Source: Ryuthela nishihirai (lineage: Eukaryota; Arthropoda; Arachnida; Araneae; Heptathelidae). From it: 64,000 nucleotides of DNA. The notes under the pieces are model-generated. The model saw only the letters and a program-made list of their open reading frames with translations. It did no database searches and was not told the DNA's origin. The stretch lies in contig JAWZYU010000034.1 of assembly GCA_038380435.1 (NCBI GenBank), positions 21,989,404-22,053,403 on the forward strand, in the 5' to 3' direction. Shown piece by piece: positions 1 to 10,914 of the stretch (the stretch's first letter is position 1; every line of letters starts with the position of its first letter). The position numbers and the translations under genes were made by a program.

Positions 1-1366
1 TGCAGGTGGTCCAGGAGTGATTGAAGGTTCTAAGAAGCACAAGCAGAGCCTCAGGTGACAGGTTAGCTAACTGAGTATAGCTAACACCATCAGGGTCTGG
101 GGTCAACAAGTGCTTCGAGGCCCCAATAGTAGAGGTGAGTTCCTGCAAGGTGAAAGGATCATAATAGCAAGGCTCAGTCCCAGAGCAGGGCTGCTGAGCC
201 GTATCCTGATCATTCACCAGTGGAACAGGAAGGGAAGAGGTAAGGTGCCGCAGAAAGGCATTAGCAGTGGCGGCAAGTCCTCCCCATGGGATAGGGCTAG
301 GTTATGAAAGGGGAGTGCAGGCTGCAGCTTCCCTGTCAGGTTCCTGACGAACTTCCAGACTTTCCCAGAAGGGGTGAAGACATTGATGCTGGAGCAGAAG
401 GATCACCACCTGAACCTTTCACACCGGTTAAGGTACTTTCTGATCACAGCATGTAGCCTTCTAGCATGAAGAATGTCTGGAAATCTACCAGAGCGGCTAG
501 GTGGTAAATGGTGCGAAGCCACTTGTAGTGGATATCCGGAGGGGAAAGATGCCCGGGTGTAGAGATCATAACAGTGCAGGCATCTAAGGCAGCAGTGAGA
601 GCCTCTGACACTGTGCTGAGATCTGTAGCTTTGATGGCGAGTCCTTCAGACAAGATCTGTTGAAAGAGCTGCCAGTCGGTAAGCTTTGATGTTCTTCTCA
701 GAGCTGCACGTCCCTTGGGGAGCAAGAAGATGTGCAGCGGGAAATGGTCACTGCCCCAGGTGTCAGGGTCAACTGACCAGCTGAGGCTTTGACCAATGCT
801 GGAAGAACAGAGGGTCAGATCAATGGAGCTGTAGAAACTCGGAGGTCGGTAGAATGTGGGCGAGCTGTCGTTGACGATAAAGAGATTGTGCTGCAAGATA
901 TTCTCAATATCCTCCCCTCACTGATCACTGATGTCTCTGCCCCAGGATAGGCTGTGGGCATTAAAGTCCCCACAGAGAATCCAGGGTTGAGGGCACTGCA
1001 AAAGAATATTCTGTAAGGTGGATACAGAAAAGGCAGTGCAAGGCCGGATGTAACAGGATATCAGGGTGATGTCATGGCTGTTCAGCCGGATGTGATATGC
1101 TACGAAATCATTGTTCGCATTGGTGAAAGTGAGATAATAGCATGATGCATGACATTCTTGTGCACAAGAATCGCCGCATTGCGGGAGAACGGATGACTCT
1201 TGCTCGTGTGCACAATATAGGGATTGAAGACACAGTGATCAGGAAGACTGGCCTCACAAAGAGCAAGGATGGGAACTGGCATGATGTTGATGTAGTTCCA
1301 GAAGTCAGCAGCATTGCTCGTGAAGCCCCTGCAGTTCCATTGAAGGATGGAAGGGATGTTAGTCAC
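1..1366 (-). pseudogene. LINE ORF2 endonuclease domain, broken and cut by the window edge
   Basis: The start at 1366 reads 'MTNIPSILQWNCRGFTSNAA', the N-terminus of the exonuclease/endonuclease/phosphatase fold with the metal-binding N of the WNCRG motif. Then comes 'ILALCEASLPDH', in the place of the usual LQET motif. The frame is lost near 1100. It reappears at 896-444 with 'DTWGSDHFPLHIFL', the C-terminal SDH catalytic motif of the same domain. The endonuclease nicks target DNA for target-primed reverse transcription. At least one stop and one shift make it non-functional here. Confidence 0.75.
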
Positions 1367-1690
1367 TCTGTAGCCAAGCCCATTGTCAGGTGGGAATAAC
1401 GAACCTTGGAGAAAAGATAGTCAACACAGAGTGTCTAGCAGTCCACAAAGTGTTCAGTAGCAGTCCACAAAGTATGAGGGAGGCCAACTGGTTGAGGATT
1501 GTCAGAGTTCGAGGTCGAGACTCCTCAGGAAGTGCAGAAGTTACGACCTCGATGACATCCACAGGTAGAGAGAGAATGGTGGGCAAGAGGATTGTGTCCC
1601 TGTGGTCCTTCCTGAAATCCTGATGCATCAGGAAAGAGGAGGGCTTCTTCAGATCAGGCCGATGAGCAGCCCTCTTCTTCCTTGTCCTCT

Positions 1691-2981
1691 TTACCTGCTT
1701 GGCTGAATGGGACAGGAGTCTGCTGCCGAGGTTGCAGCGGAATCCTGCACCATGGAGGTACCAGCAACACAAGGGGCCTCAGGGACAGAGGGCATCACCA
1801 CAGGAAGGGTAACGATAGTGCAGCCTTCCAGGGGCCAGGGGAGCAGCAGGAGCAGAAGGGGCCTGTGCTTCAAGCACAGGCATCTCTGCTGACATTACCT
1901 CCGTGGCAGCAGCAAAGCTCACTGAGGGGTCAAAGAGACTTAGGTGGTGGGGGTGTCACCACAGAGCTTGGAAGAGGGACCTACCGAACCCTGGTGCTGT
2001 GCAAAGAGTGCACAGGACCAAGGGCTTCCCTCTTCTTCTTGCAGGCAAGTTTCCTGGCGTGGCACCCAGAGAATGTGGCAGCATGGGGTCCACTCCAGTT
2101 AGTATAGATGTCAGAGGCTCTCACTGCTGCCTTAGAGAGATGTCAGTGGCTCTCACTGCTGCCTCCGATGCCTGCACTGTTATGATCTTTACCCAGTGTG
2201 CTTGTACTGCTTGTGGGAATGAAGCCCACTGCAGCACTTACACAGCACCGTACCTCTGCAATTCTTTGCAATGTGCCTGAAGCATTGGCACTTAAGACAC
2301 TGAGGTGGGGCCTTGGTGCGAGGCTTCACCATGATCCGGTGGAAGCTCAGGACAACGTTCCCAGGTAAGGGGAATTCATTGAAGGTAAGGACTACCTTCC
2401 TTAGGGGAATCTTATTGGGAGGTGTCAATACCTTCTATGAGGCCCTGTGGCAGGCAGTAAGAAACAGGGTAATCCACAGATACGGGGATACCCAGAATGG
2501 AGGTGGGGCACAGAAGCTTCTCGGCAAGATTGGGAGAGCTGACCTTGACGAGAAGGCTTCCCGTCTCCAAGTAATAAGCATCCACAATCAGTGCTCCGAG
2601 AATCTTCACAATCTCTGTGGAGATGGGGTTTGGGTTGTAGGAGCTCATGAGACGAGTGGAAGCTGAGATCACAATAACAGGAATAGGCTTGGTGCTCTTC
2701 TTCTTATGGTTGACCATGACGAAGCCGTCATCAGAGTCCACAGGCAGCTTCTGATCGATGTCCATCACATTGGAAATGTCGATGAGCGGCTGCTCAACCT
2801 CAGGAGTATCTGCTGGGGGGGGGGGGGGGGGGCTGGTAAAGGAAGGGTCTGCAAAAACACTGTCACACACATCTGACGGTGCAATAGCAGCACCAGCCAC
2901 AGGGGCCCCATCAGATAAAACCGAGGCTGTGGACGCCAAGGTGATGGAAGAAGAGGTAGCTGGGAAAAAGCTTAGCTGCAA
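1691..2981 (-). pseudogene. LINE ORF1 (zinc-knuckle nucleic-acid-binding protein), broken
   Basis: The N-terminal part (2981 to 2412) is low in complexity, with a proline run encoded by the poly-G tract near 2817-2832. It then has a segment typical of arthropod LINE ORF1 proteins, 'ALIVDAYYLETGSLLVKV'. The frame shifts near 2420 into 'LRKVVLTFNEFPLPGNV' followed by cysteine/histidine clusters of CCHC type (CLKCQCFRHIAKNC, then CKCCSGLH) at about 2200-2310. Such proteins coat the LINE RNA. The tail below 2190 is in several frames and is not reliably readable. Family assignment rests on the knuckles and on similarity to ORF1 of LINE copy 2. Confidence 0.7.
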
Positions 2982-3035
2982 TACAACTGTACTACATCAT
3001 TGTGAGATGACATCTATAACATCAAGCCCTTGAGG

Positions 3036-3517
3036 ACTGGTTTCTTGTCAACAGCATCTAAATTGCTTTCTTTATCACCAAAGACTGTTCACAAAGTCTG
3101 ATATAGCAATTTTATGTCATGTTAGACATTTAATGTGCCTATGCAAGTAGATTCACCAGCCACTATTCACTGGTAAATATCAATATTTGTCAACTAACCT
3201 AGTTTACTTTATGTAAATATAAGGAATTACTTAGATTGATTGACAAAGTTTGGATCAAATATAGTTGTAATATTTGTATTACAAGAATATTTTATAAGCA
3301 TTGCTTATGTTTGAGGATAGGTAATTTTATACAATTTATTGTACAGCTTTTATTGTGATTTTACTAAACTTTTATCTTATTGGCTGTGTTTAGCATTATT
3401 TAGATAAACAGAAGATACCATAAGCACTGCATTATCACAGAGCTGTAGGATTATAGCACCCACTCCTGTTTAAAACTGTTTTTCTCCATTACTATATAAT
3501 TTTATAACCATGCTTAC
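3036..3517. other. Nup210 intron sequence, nothing recognised
   Basis: AT-rich sequence between LINE copy 1 and the exon at 3518. I see no ORF, repeat or RNA gene in it. Confidence 0.6.
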
Positions 3518-3662
3518 CTGAATAGGAAGCATTTCACTGGAGTATTTTTTCCCTCGAAATGCATCAGCAGCTGTAACAAATTTAAGATTGGTATGTCCTA
3601 AAGCTAGACCTTGAACACTATACAATGCCTGGAAATGATGTGGTTCCGGTGTAGCATGGAGC
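3518..3662 (-). CDS. Nup210: Nup210 (gp210) exon 'h', the most 3' exon seen
   Basis: On the minus strand the exon is bounded by an acceptor (tttgcag before 3662) and a donor (gtaagc after 3518). It is 145 bases: one base completing an Arg codon split from exon g, then 48 codons. It includes 'PHHFQALYSVQGLALGHTNL', followed by KFVTAADAFRGKKYSSEMLPIQ. The 'V-G-LALGHTNL' core resembles the 'RGVAIGQTSLT' core of an Ig-like repeat in vertebrate gp210, with a shared '-PIQ' strand at the end. gp210 is a single-pass glycoprotein of the pore membrane with a very large luminal domain, and this part is luminal. The next exon lies outside the window. Confidence 0.85.
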
Positions 3663-4191
3663 CTGCAAAATGTTCAACGTGAATTTAGAAATTCAAACAA
3701 AAATAAAATATTACTGAAAGCAAGGAAGATAACATAATATGAATAATAAGTAAACATCATAATTTATAAAATATATCCACACCATAATACTTTTCACATT
3801 TTTAATACATAGAGGTTTACTATATACATACAGGTTTTCAACAACTTTAAACACATACAGATGGTACTAAAAATTTTATATTTTACAATACCTGATAGAA
3901 CAAAAAAAAATTATATAGCATCACCAATTTGGTAAGAAACATCAAGAATGGTGAAATAACAAGATAAAGGTCACAAGAATGAAAAACCATTTATTATCAA
4001 GAACACTGTTTGTAACCACCTTCAACTTCATGTTTTTATTTTCCACAGAATATATTAACAGAACTACATTAAGGACTGTGATGTTCAAATGATTTTACTG
4101 TTTCTTAACCATTACAGTATCAGGTTCTGAAACTGAAATCACTTCACTGGCCAAATTAATTTTCAAATACTTTCAGAAAATAAACTTTCTA
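3663..4191. other. Nup210 intron, no features
   Basis: AT-rich intron sequence up to the TA target of the DD41D element. Nothing is recognised. Confidence 0.6.
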
Positions 4192-4193
4192 TA

Positions 4194-5672
4194 CAGGGTG
4201 ATTCAAAACTTATCATTCAAATTTCGTGGGGAGGTAGGGAATACGCCAGGAAATCGATTTCATATAGGAAAGAATGTCCGCAAATGTACGCATGCGTATG
4301 TAGAGGGCGCTGTGTGTACCCAACCAGTGTACAGCTCGCCCGACCACTCCCGCTGTCATCAGTGTACGAGCTGACTTACTAGTGATAAGATGAATCGTTT
4401 TAAGCATCAAGAGCTAGCGGATATGCATCTCGCATATGGGGCAGCTGGCGAAAGCGGCCGCCGAGCTAGGCAAGTTTACGAAGACCGATACCCCAACAGA
4501 AGAATACCGCAGCATCAAATGTTTGCACGTGTGCATCGCAATCTGCATGAACGTGGTTCACTGCGCAGCAACATGCAGGATACGGGGAGAAGACGACTGA
4601 CGCGGACTGTCAACGTCACAGAACAAGTCCTACAGTCCATCGAAGATAATCCGAATACCAGCACACGAGCTATTGCTCAGCAGCTTGGGGTCTCTCAGTC
4701 AGCAGTGTGGCGGATACTGCACGAGGAACGTGTGCATCCTTACCATCTGCAAAGGGTGCAGTTACTGCATCCTGACGATTATCCGAAGCGTGTGGAATTT
4801 GCACAATGGTTCATGCAGAAAGGTGCCGTGAACCCCAGTTTTTCAGCTTCTGTCCTTTTTACAGATGAAGCTTCATTCACTCGTGAAGGTGTGTTCAATA
4901 CACACAATTCACATGTGTGGGCTTACGACAACCCGCATGGTACGAGAAGTCACGCTGCGCAACATCGTTTTGCCGTTGCCGTAAATGTGTGGGCTGGAAT
5001 CATTGGTGACCGTTTGTTGGGACCTTACTTGCTGCCACCCGATTGGACGGCCGGAAATACCTAATATTTCTCGAGACAGTGTTACCGACTTTTCTGGGCG
5101 CTGTTCCTGCACATATCCGCCGAGATATGTGGTATCAACATGACGGGGCTCCAGCCCATAGCACAATTGTTGCGCATGATTACCTGAACCGAACATTCGG
5201 AGCTCGATGGATCGGTAGAGGTGGACCGATCGCTTGGCCACCCAGGTCACCTGATTTATTGCCCATGGATTTCTTTTTGTGGGGGAGCCATGAAAGACCA
5301 TGTGTACGAGACCCCCGTCGACAGTGAAATGGACCTTGTTGCAGGTAGCGAATAGTGGCCGCCGCAGGCATTGTCCGTGATATGCCAGGCGTTTTTGAAA
5401 ATGTTCGCCGGTCAATGCAACGGCGCTGTGAATCCTGTGTCCGTGTAAATGGTCGCAATTTTGAGCACCTACTGTGAACCTGTACTTTACCTTGTTGGAA
5501 TAAAAGTCACATTCGTTACCACTTAACTGTACTGTTTCCTTGTGTTCACTTTACTTGTCCATTTTGTTCATGTAGATGACGTTTGCAGACATACTTTCCT
5601 ATGTGAAATCGGTTTCCTGACGTATTCCCTACCACCCCACGAAATTTGAACGATAAGTTTTGAATCACCCTG
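4194..5672 (+). mobile_element. DD41D mariner-type transposon with long terminal inverted repeats
   Basis: Both ends begin CAGGGTGATTCAAAACTTAT in inverted orientation and are flanked by TA (4192-4193 and 5673-5674), the target duplication of IS630/Tc1/mariner elements. The inverted match runs for about 90 bases with only scattered differences, much longer than the 25-30 bp repeats of classic mariners. A single broken transposase gene lies between. A related deletion derivative is at 31014-31645. Confidence 0.9.
4390..5477 (+). pseudogene. DD41D-type mariner transposase, frame-broken
   Basis: The ATG at 4390 opens a 224-codon frame. It has a helix-turn-helix pair ('TSTRAIAQQLGVSQSAVWRI') and the first catalytic Asp in 'VLFTDEASFT'. 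The frame breaks near 5038-5045 in a run of C. It resumes in another frame with the second Asp in 'WYQHDGAPAHS' and the third in 'SPDLLPMDFFLWG'. Counting residues between the second and third Asp gives 41, hence DD41D (the rosa-like group, from established classification). A second indel near 5285 and a stop near 5347 precede the C-terminal 'DMPGVFENVRRSMQRRC' segment. The enzyme would cut and paste DNA at TA sites, and this copy cannot be made intact. Confidence 0.85.
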
Positions 5673-5689
5673 TATATGTAAACATATAG

Positions 5690-6530
5690 CACAAGCATCG
5701 ATCTTATGTGCATTCCTCATTACACAAGAACCACTATGGAATGGTCACAACAGGTTGCCACCAACTTACTAAGATGAAACTGTTCCATATATACTATCTT
5801 ACTCACTCCCCCATTGCATATTGTGAGATGAGTGAAGTGTGTGTTGAATTAAGGGATATTTATGCAGTTCTTGTACCATCATGGGTTTCATCCAAACCAC
5901 ATCTATTTGCAGCAAGATCTGCATAGCAGATATGACACTGACTACACAAGTGCAACTTTTTAATGAACAAATTGAAGTAGGATCCAGCATTTATTTCCAA
6001 CTTATTTTGGACAGATGAGGCCAAGTTATCATAGAACATCGTGAACTGCTATAACAACACTGTTAGGTCAAATCCAATCTACAGTGGAACACGGATATTC
6101 ACTGCAGTCCAAAAATGCTGATTTAGGGCAATTCAAGACATCATATTTAGTGGGTAACAAATGTATTGTCTCAGAATTTATTATCTGACTGTATGTATCA
6201 AACGAATGTACCTGAGAAGAACATATTGTTGGCCATTTTTTCACTATGGCTCATTGAATGGTAATCAATACATACACTTATTAAAACTTTGACCACATAA
6301 TGATTGGACAATGTGTGATTACATTGCTTGCATCCAATACAATAACCATTACACTAGGTACATGCCATTTGTCAGTGTTTTACTTCATCATTTGAGGGAT
6401 AGTGGATTGGTAATGGAGAGTCTCATAACACATCATCTAAGCATAGTTCCAACTTCTGCAGCTAGGTATCGCAAGCTTACTTCTTTGTCAAGCAGACTGG
6501 CAATTATTATGACAGTTGGAACCAAGCCTT
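5690..6530 (+). pseudogene. Decayed mariner-type transposase remnant
   Basis: Around 5965-6020 the plus strand reads 'PAFISNLFWTDEA', matching the first catalytic motif of DD41D-like transposases ('NPSFSASVLFTDEA' in the element just upstream). The phrase is followed by frame-broken sequence of the same family up to about 6260. Stops and shifts are frequent. The stretch 5735-5795 resembles 8255-8320, so a further dispersed repeat may be involved. The ends are not defined. Confidence 0.45.
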
Positions 6531-6589
6531 CTTTATGAGTATTTTAGTGTGTTTGTGTTGCTTTACAATTTTTTTTCCTAACAGAAAAA

Positions 6590-7640
6590 TGGAAGACATG
6601 AAAAACAACATATTTGCATCGTTTTGTTTTAAACTTGGTAAAAACTCTTCAGAGACTTGCAAAATGCTTAAACAAGCATTCGGTGACAATGCATTGGACA
6701 AAACTCAGACTTTTAAGTAGTTTTTACATTTTAAACATTGGAAAATGTCGATGGAAGATTCCAAACTTTCTGGTTGGCCTCAACCAGCCAAACTGAAGAT
6801 AGAAAATGCATCAGGCCAGCCTCAAGGGCCATTGACAAGCAATTAATGGTATCTGTGTAATTGTTGGACTAATGTATGGATGATGCCAATGGAGGAATTC
6901 AACATAAGGTGGGTTTGCAAAATTTGTGCCTCAACTGCTGACTCAGGATCAAAGGCAACATTGGCTCACTCTGTATTAGAGACCTTCAGGAGCAAGTCAA
7001 AAAGGAAACTTTCTAAAGTCATAACTAGTGATGAAAGCTGGGTTTATGGGTATGGCTTAGAACCAAAGCAGCAATTATCCAAGTGGAAGAGTTCTTCACC
7101 ATGACCAAAGAAAACAAAGCAGGTGAAGAGCAATGCAAAGAGCAGGCTTATTTATTTCTTTGAAGTGGAGGGAATTGTGCACAAGGAGTTTGTTCCTACA
7201 GGCCAGAGAGTAAATCAACACTACTATGTTGAGGTCCTGAAGTGTTTGAAGGAGAGTATGAGGCTGAAATGTCCAGGAAAATGTCACACACAGAACTGAA
7301 TGGTGCATTATGACAATGTGCCAGCCTACACTGCTCTATCTTTTCAGAAATTTTTGACTGAATATTACATGGCATTGGTCTCCCAACCCCCTACTCACCA
7401 GACCACACCTCTGAGACTTCTTTCTGTTCTCCAAGATGCCAATGGAGGGTGGACAATTTGATAGTATTGAAGCAATTCAGGCAGAATTGAAGGAGGTGAT
7501 GAACAAAATCTGAAAACCAGAGTCTCAGAGGTGTTTTCAGCAGTAGGAAAAGTACTGGGATCACTGCATTTGAAGGGGATAACAGTGATTAAAACCTAAA
7601 TACATTTTTTATCAGTACAGTCTAGGAACATTTGGATTGC
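6590..7640 (+). pseudogene. Decayed mariner (DD34D-like) transposase
   Basis: The readable N-terminal part near 6610-6770 has 'FCFKLGKNSSETCKMLKQAF' then 'TFKWFLHFKHWKMSMEDSKL', the paired helix-turn-helix region of mariner transposases. Near 7010-7095 comes 'VITSDESWVYGYGLEPKQQL', the first catalytic Asp region. Near 7312 are 'DNVPAYTALSFQKFLTEYY' and a degenerate 'PYSPD' motif. Many stops and shifts. No clear terminal repeats were found, so only an approximate extent is given. Confidence 0.7.
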
Positions 7641-7670
7641 ACCTCAAATTTTGTTATCTTATATGCACAA

Positions 7671-7879
7671 ACGCCGTCCCGTGGCCGAGTGGTTAGCACG
7701 CTTGGCTACTGATCTAAGGGACCTGGGTTCGAGCCCCGGGTAAGGCATGGATGTATGTGTCGTTTTTCTGCTGAGGTCCTGCCATCCTCTCAGACCTTCT
7801 ACTATGGCATATAAACTGACAGGCTCCTGTCAGACCTCTGTGACAAGCAGCTGCTTGAGGGGGTATTTACTTTATTTAC
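7671..7879 (+). mobile_element. tRNA-derived SINE (family B) with an 11-bp target duplication
   Basis: The head carries an A box (TGGCCGAGTGG) and a B box (GGTTCGAGCCC) like a serine/leucine-type tRNA, followed by about 135 bases of unrelated body ending in TTTACTTTATTTACT. The repeat TATATGCACAA lies exactly on both sides (7660-7670 and 7880-7890), so the element is complete. The acceptor-stem strands pair at only about five of seven positions, so it is a SINE head and not a working tRNA gene. The internal boxes would act as an RNA polymerase III promoter. Confidence 0.9.
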
Positions 7880-8002
7880 TATATGCACAAGAATTTGAAA
7901 TTGATGAATCTACAGCATTATGCTGCATAGAATACACACAATTAATATTTTTTAACAATATACCTCAATTTTAAAAGTTAAAAAAATGAAGAAATCTTGT
8001 AC

Positions 8003-8130
8003 CTGACAGAGAGAATATTTGATGCAGGAACTGGCTGCAGATTCATGAGAGTGAACAGAGAAGCTGGAATCTTTATTTTGTCTTCATTAAGCACTTCAAC
8101 TGATGCTATCACAGATTTGCTCAACTCCAC
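8003..8130 (-). CDS. Nup210: Nup210 (gp210) exon 'g'
   Basis: 128 bases on the minus strand between an acceptor (ctttcag) and a donor (CAG|gtacaag). It reads 42 full codons plus AG: 'VELSKSVIASVEVLNEDKIK', then IPASLFTLMNLQPVPASNILSV. The trailing AG joins the first G of exon h to give Arg. The start follows 'DVLDK' of exon f, giving LDK-VELSKSV. This aligns with the 'VDKVEIGKTVKAYVRVLD' segment of vertebrate gp210, a conserved join between two luminal Ig-like repeats. Phase 0 in, phase 2 out, both matched by the neighbouring exons. Confidence 0.88.
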
Positions 8131-8648
8131 CTGAAAGTTTACTTTTCAACATATATAATTTCTTAAAAATTATCTTATGAAGTAAACAATATTTACAGAA
8201 AATTTCACTTATCAATATTCATTTTTTAACATTCTTACATGCAATCTGGACTACTATAGAATGGCCATATCAGGTTGACATTATCTTACTGAGATGAAAC
8301 TGCAATCATTCCATATATCAGGTCCACTTGAAAGTGTTTTGTTTTTCACATTTGTTGCTTTGGCATCATAAATTCAGGAAATCAAATAAATAGCAGTTGT
8401 ATTCATATCTGCCATTCAAAAGGATCTTATAGTAGCTATCAGTTATACAATTTGCCTAATCAAAGTAGCATTTGTAATAATTCTACATACATCAACAAAA
8501 CCACCGTTACAATTAGTTTTATTATCATCATTACAACCAGTTACAACTAGTTTATTTGCATGTGTCCTGCTTTAAAATTTATACTTGGCAGAAAAGAACA
8601 GGCTGCCAAAAATATTTATTTTTAGTATAATTGAAGTTTAGGAAGGTT
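8131..8648. other. Nup210 intron, little structure
   Basis: AT-rich. The only recognisable item is a stretch at about 8255-8320 resembling 5735-5795 (TACTGAGATGAAACTG and flanks), a weak dispersed repeat. Confidence 0.5.
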
Positions 8649-8649
8649 T

Positions 8650-8779
8650 GAGTTGTTTTACCTACTAGTGACACTTTTTTGCACACAATGGCTAAATGAC
8701 TAGGTCATAAGGATCCTTATGATATAAAGACAAGGATCCTGATGGCACTGTCAAGGTTGGAGGAAGGAGACTCACTGGG
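8650..8779 (-). mobile_element. SINE family A fragment (3' end), cut by a Gypsy LTR
   Basis: Shows the characteristic family A 3' end in antisense: a TTGAGTTGTTTTAC-like start, then ACTTTTTTGCACAC, then GGCTAAATG, then AAGGTTGG and GACTCACTGG. The match stops exactly where the LTR begins at 8780, so the Gypsy element inserted into the SINE. I did not find the other half. Confidence 0.75.
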
Positions 8780-9525
8780 TGTGATGGTCCACCCATTCAC
8801 TTTTACTTTTCCTTAACCAGTTTTGCTTCATTTACATTATATTTATCATTTTGGGGATTATTTCATTTTTTTATTCAATTCAGTTCTCATTCCGAGTCCT
8901 TATAGGAGTTGCACATGTGCAACTCGGACCTTTTGATTGACAACTGCTAAATCGCGTGTATGCCATGCCCTCTCTTGCGTAATAGCTAGAGCAGTCATCA
9001 TGGAAATGTCTTTCCCGACATGCAATAGCCACATGCCGGAATTGTACGCACGTTATAACTTGGTGATGTTAGGTCACAGAGGAGAAAGAGAAGAAAGAGA
9101 GAGTAAGGAATTGAGTAGTGGATATGTAGTACAGAGTTATTGTGAATTAGTGTAGACAGAGTTTTTGTCCGAGATGATGTTACTTTAGATAGATGTGAGT
9201 TGCTAATACTCCAACCATTCAGTTTGGTGAGTGAACTTTTTGGAAATAAACTTTATTTGTTTTAGAAACTTTTGAATCTTTGCTATTTTTTCTCTTGAGC
9301 AATGCGAATTGATTTATTTTTATTGTATTTAAACTTTAAATTTGATAATCATTTTTGAATTCTTACTTGATAAGTAATGCTTGATAATATACATTAACAA
9401 ACCTTATTTCAACTTTATTTGGCAAGTTATTATTGCCTGGTGCCTGATAGAGCTATCCGGAATTTGAATAAATTTGGATCAGACAAAAGGTCCAACTTAA
9501 AGTTAATAATCTTTGGAGCGTTACA
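8780..9525 (+). repeat. Old Gypsy LTR (5' LTR of a truncated copy)
   Basis: Starts TGTGATGG and ends GAGCGTTACA, the same ends as the young Gypsy LTRs at 33079 and 40370. It aligns with them along its length (ATTTATCATTTTGGGGATT, the CTCTTGCGT block, AATGTCTTTCCC) with many substitutions. At 746 bases it is slightly longer than the 701-703 base young LTRs. It holds a perfect 20-bp palindrome at 8906-8925. It is followed by leader sequence and not by host DNA, so it is a 5' LTR and not a solo LTR. Confidence 0.88.
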
Positions 9526-9715
9526 GAGCCAGCCACAAAAAAGTGGTGCCCCGAACACAGGGACTGTGTATATATGTAAAAATTGTATATGTTATTTAAT
9601 GCGATTGTCAAAGATAACATATTTTTGAACTCATTAGTTGTATGTACTATTCATAGATTTAATGGCAGCTTAAGCCAAATTTTTTGTTGAGCAAGATGCT
9701 TAACTTTTTATTATA
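9526..9715 (+). mobile_element. Gypsy leader with degraded primer-binding site
   Basis: Directly after the old LTR comes a GAGCCAGCCACAAAA spacer, then TGGTGCCCCGAACACAGGGA at about 9553-9572. This is a slightly altered form of the site at 33797 in the young copy. The following AGTTGTATGTACTATTCATA and GGCAGCTTAAGCC blocks also match that copy's leader. Similarity fades near 9715, so the internal region is deleted. Confidence 0.75.
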
Positions 9716-10394
9716 AATTAAACACAGCTAATTATGATCAAATTTAATAACATGATAAAGCTGTTTACATTTAGATAGACCAATAAACTGTATTAGACCG
9801 CACTGGTTAAGATGTATTACATTCTTAACCAGAGAAATGCCAAGTGTATAATACTTGCACTGGACACATAATAACTATGGTATGTTACTACTAAAGTAAC
9901 CTAAAAGTCATAGATATAACCTTAAAACCTTGTTAAGATACACTAGATCTAAAAGAAATACATAGATATTTACCATTTCCTTTTTGCTGCTACAACTGTT
10001 TTATCCTAAGGCTTCAGATTTAATACGATACGTTTATCATTGCCGAGGTATTACTAAGCTAACAGTTCTTGTCTACTGAACAGATTCTGTAACAATAGGC
10101 CATGTGAAGAGCGTATGTCCTCGATGATTGTTCGTTTGTCACTACTTTCATATCCATATGATTCTGGCTACGTCAGCCTACAAGTTCCATACACTGGTAC
10201 ATAAAGAGATAGTATTTTGTCCATGTTCTATCGGTATTAATTAAAAATCAACCACCGTTTGGTTATCCTCCAATATACACACAAATAGGATTTGGACTGC
10301 TGACACTGCTGTTCTATTGAGAAGATTGTATGCCTCAGATAGAACCCGTAGTTGAATCACATGTATACTATAAACTCATTACATATGCAGGCTT
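9716..10394. other. Nup210 intron, nothing recognised
   Basis: AT-rich sequence with no ORF of note and no repeat I could match elsewhere in the window. Confidence 0.5.
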
Positions 10395-10910
10395 CAGATT
10401 TTAAACCCTTGCTTCAATCATCGGCAGCATATTCAAACATGGGTATAAGTTGTTATTAACGTCATTACAAAGTTCAGGTTGAACAATGGTAAATATCCAA
10501 GGTTGTCCGACATTTGCACTTACCACAAAATGGTTAATTTATTTTTACAACTGAGCTATCCAAACTGTCGTTAAAACTGATAAAATAATGATTAAAATTT
10601 TAAAAGCTTTGTCCATCTTACATCTCAGACAATATGACACCCTGAGTGATTCGTTTCACTGTACTCTCCTCTACGGCATCTTCAGGCTCGTTATTTTGTC
10701 ATTTATTTTAATCATTATTTTATCAGTTTTAATGACAGTTTGGACAGTTCAGTTGTAAAAATAAATTAACCATTCTGCAGTAAGTGCAAATGTCAGACAA
10801 CCTTGGATATTTACCAGTGTTCAATCTGAACTTTGTAATGATGTTTAATAACAACTTATACCCATGTTTGAATATGCTGCCGATGACTGAAGCAAGAGTT
10901 TAAAATCCGA
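10395..10910. repeat. Foldback element: two ~205-bp inverted arms around a ~106-bp loop
   Basis: The left arm (about 10395-10598) and right arm (about 10705-10910) are inverted copies. For example AAACATGGGTATAAGTTGTT on the left reads back from the right, as do GTAAATATCCAAGGTTGT and ACTGATAAAATAATGATT. Differences are few and scattered. The loop has no long ORF. Transcribed, it would form a long hairpin. It could be a foldback transposon or MITE, or an inverted duplication. Confidence 0.85.
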
Positions 10911-10914
10911 GAGT

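Larger units (their letters stand above)
1..2990 (-). mobile_element. 5' part of an I/Jockey-like non-LTR retrotransposon (LINE copy 1)
   Basis: Reading the minus strand from about 2980 down to the window edge gives the remains of a two-ORF LINE: an ORF1 nucleic-acid-binding protein followed by an ORF2 apurinic-type endonuclease. The reverse transcriptase would lie beyond position 1. The start of ORF2 (N-S-I-L-Q-W-N-C-R-G type) matches that of LINE copy 2 at 45556-51993, so the two are the same or closely related families. Frames are broken by stops and shifts, so it is a dead copy. The 5' boundary near 2990-3035 is approximate because I found no target duplication. Confidence 0.8.

Noticed and set aside
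1142..1399. Plus-strand reading frame of 85 codons
   Set aside because: It is the shadow of the antisense LINE endonuclease, which shows conserved motifs in the minus-strand frame.
7671..7745. Possible functional tRNA gene
   Set aside because: A and B boxes and a T arm are present, but the acceptor stem has mismatches. The unit continues into a SINE body enclosed by a target duplication.
8780..9525. Solo LTR interpretation of the old Gypsy copy
   Set aside because: Leader sequence with the primer-binding site follows directly, so it is a truncated element and not a recombined solo LTR.
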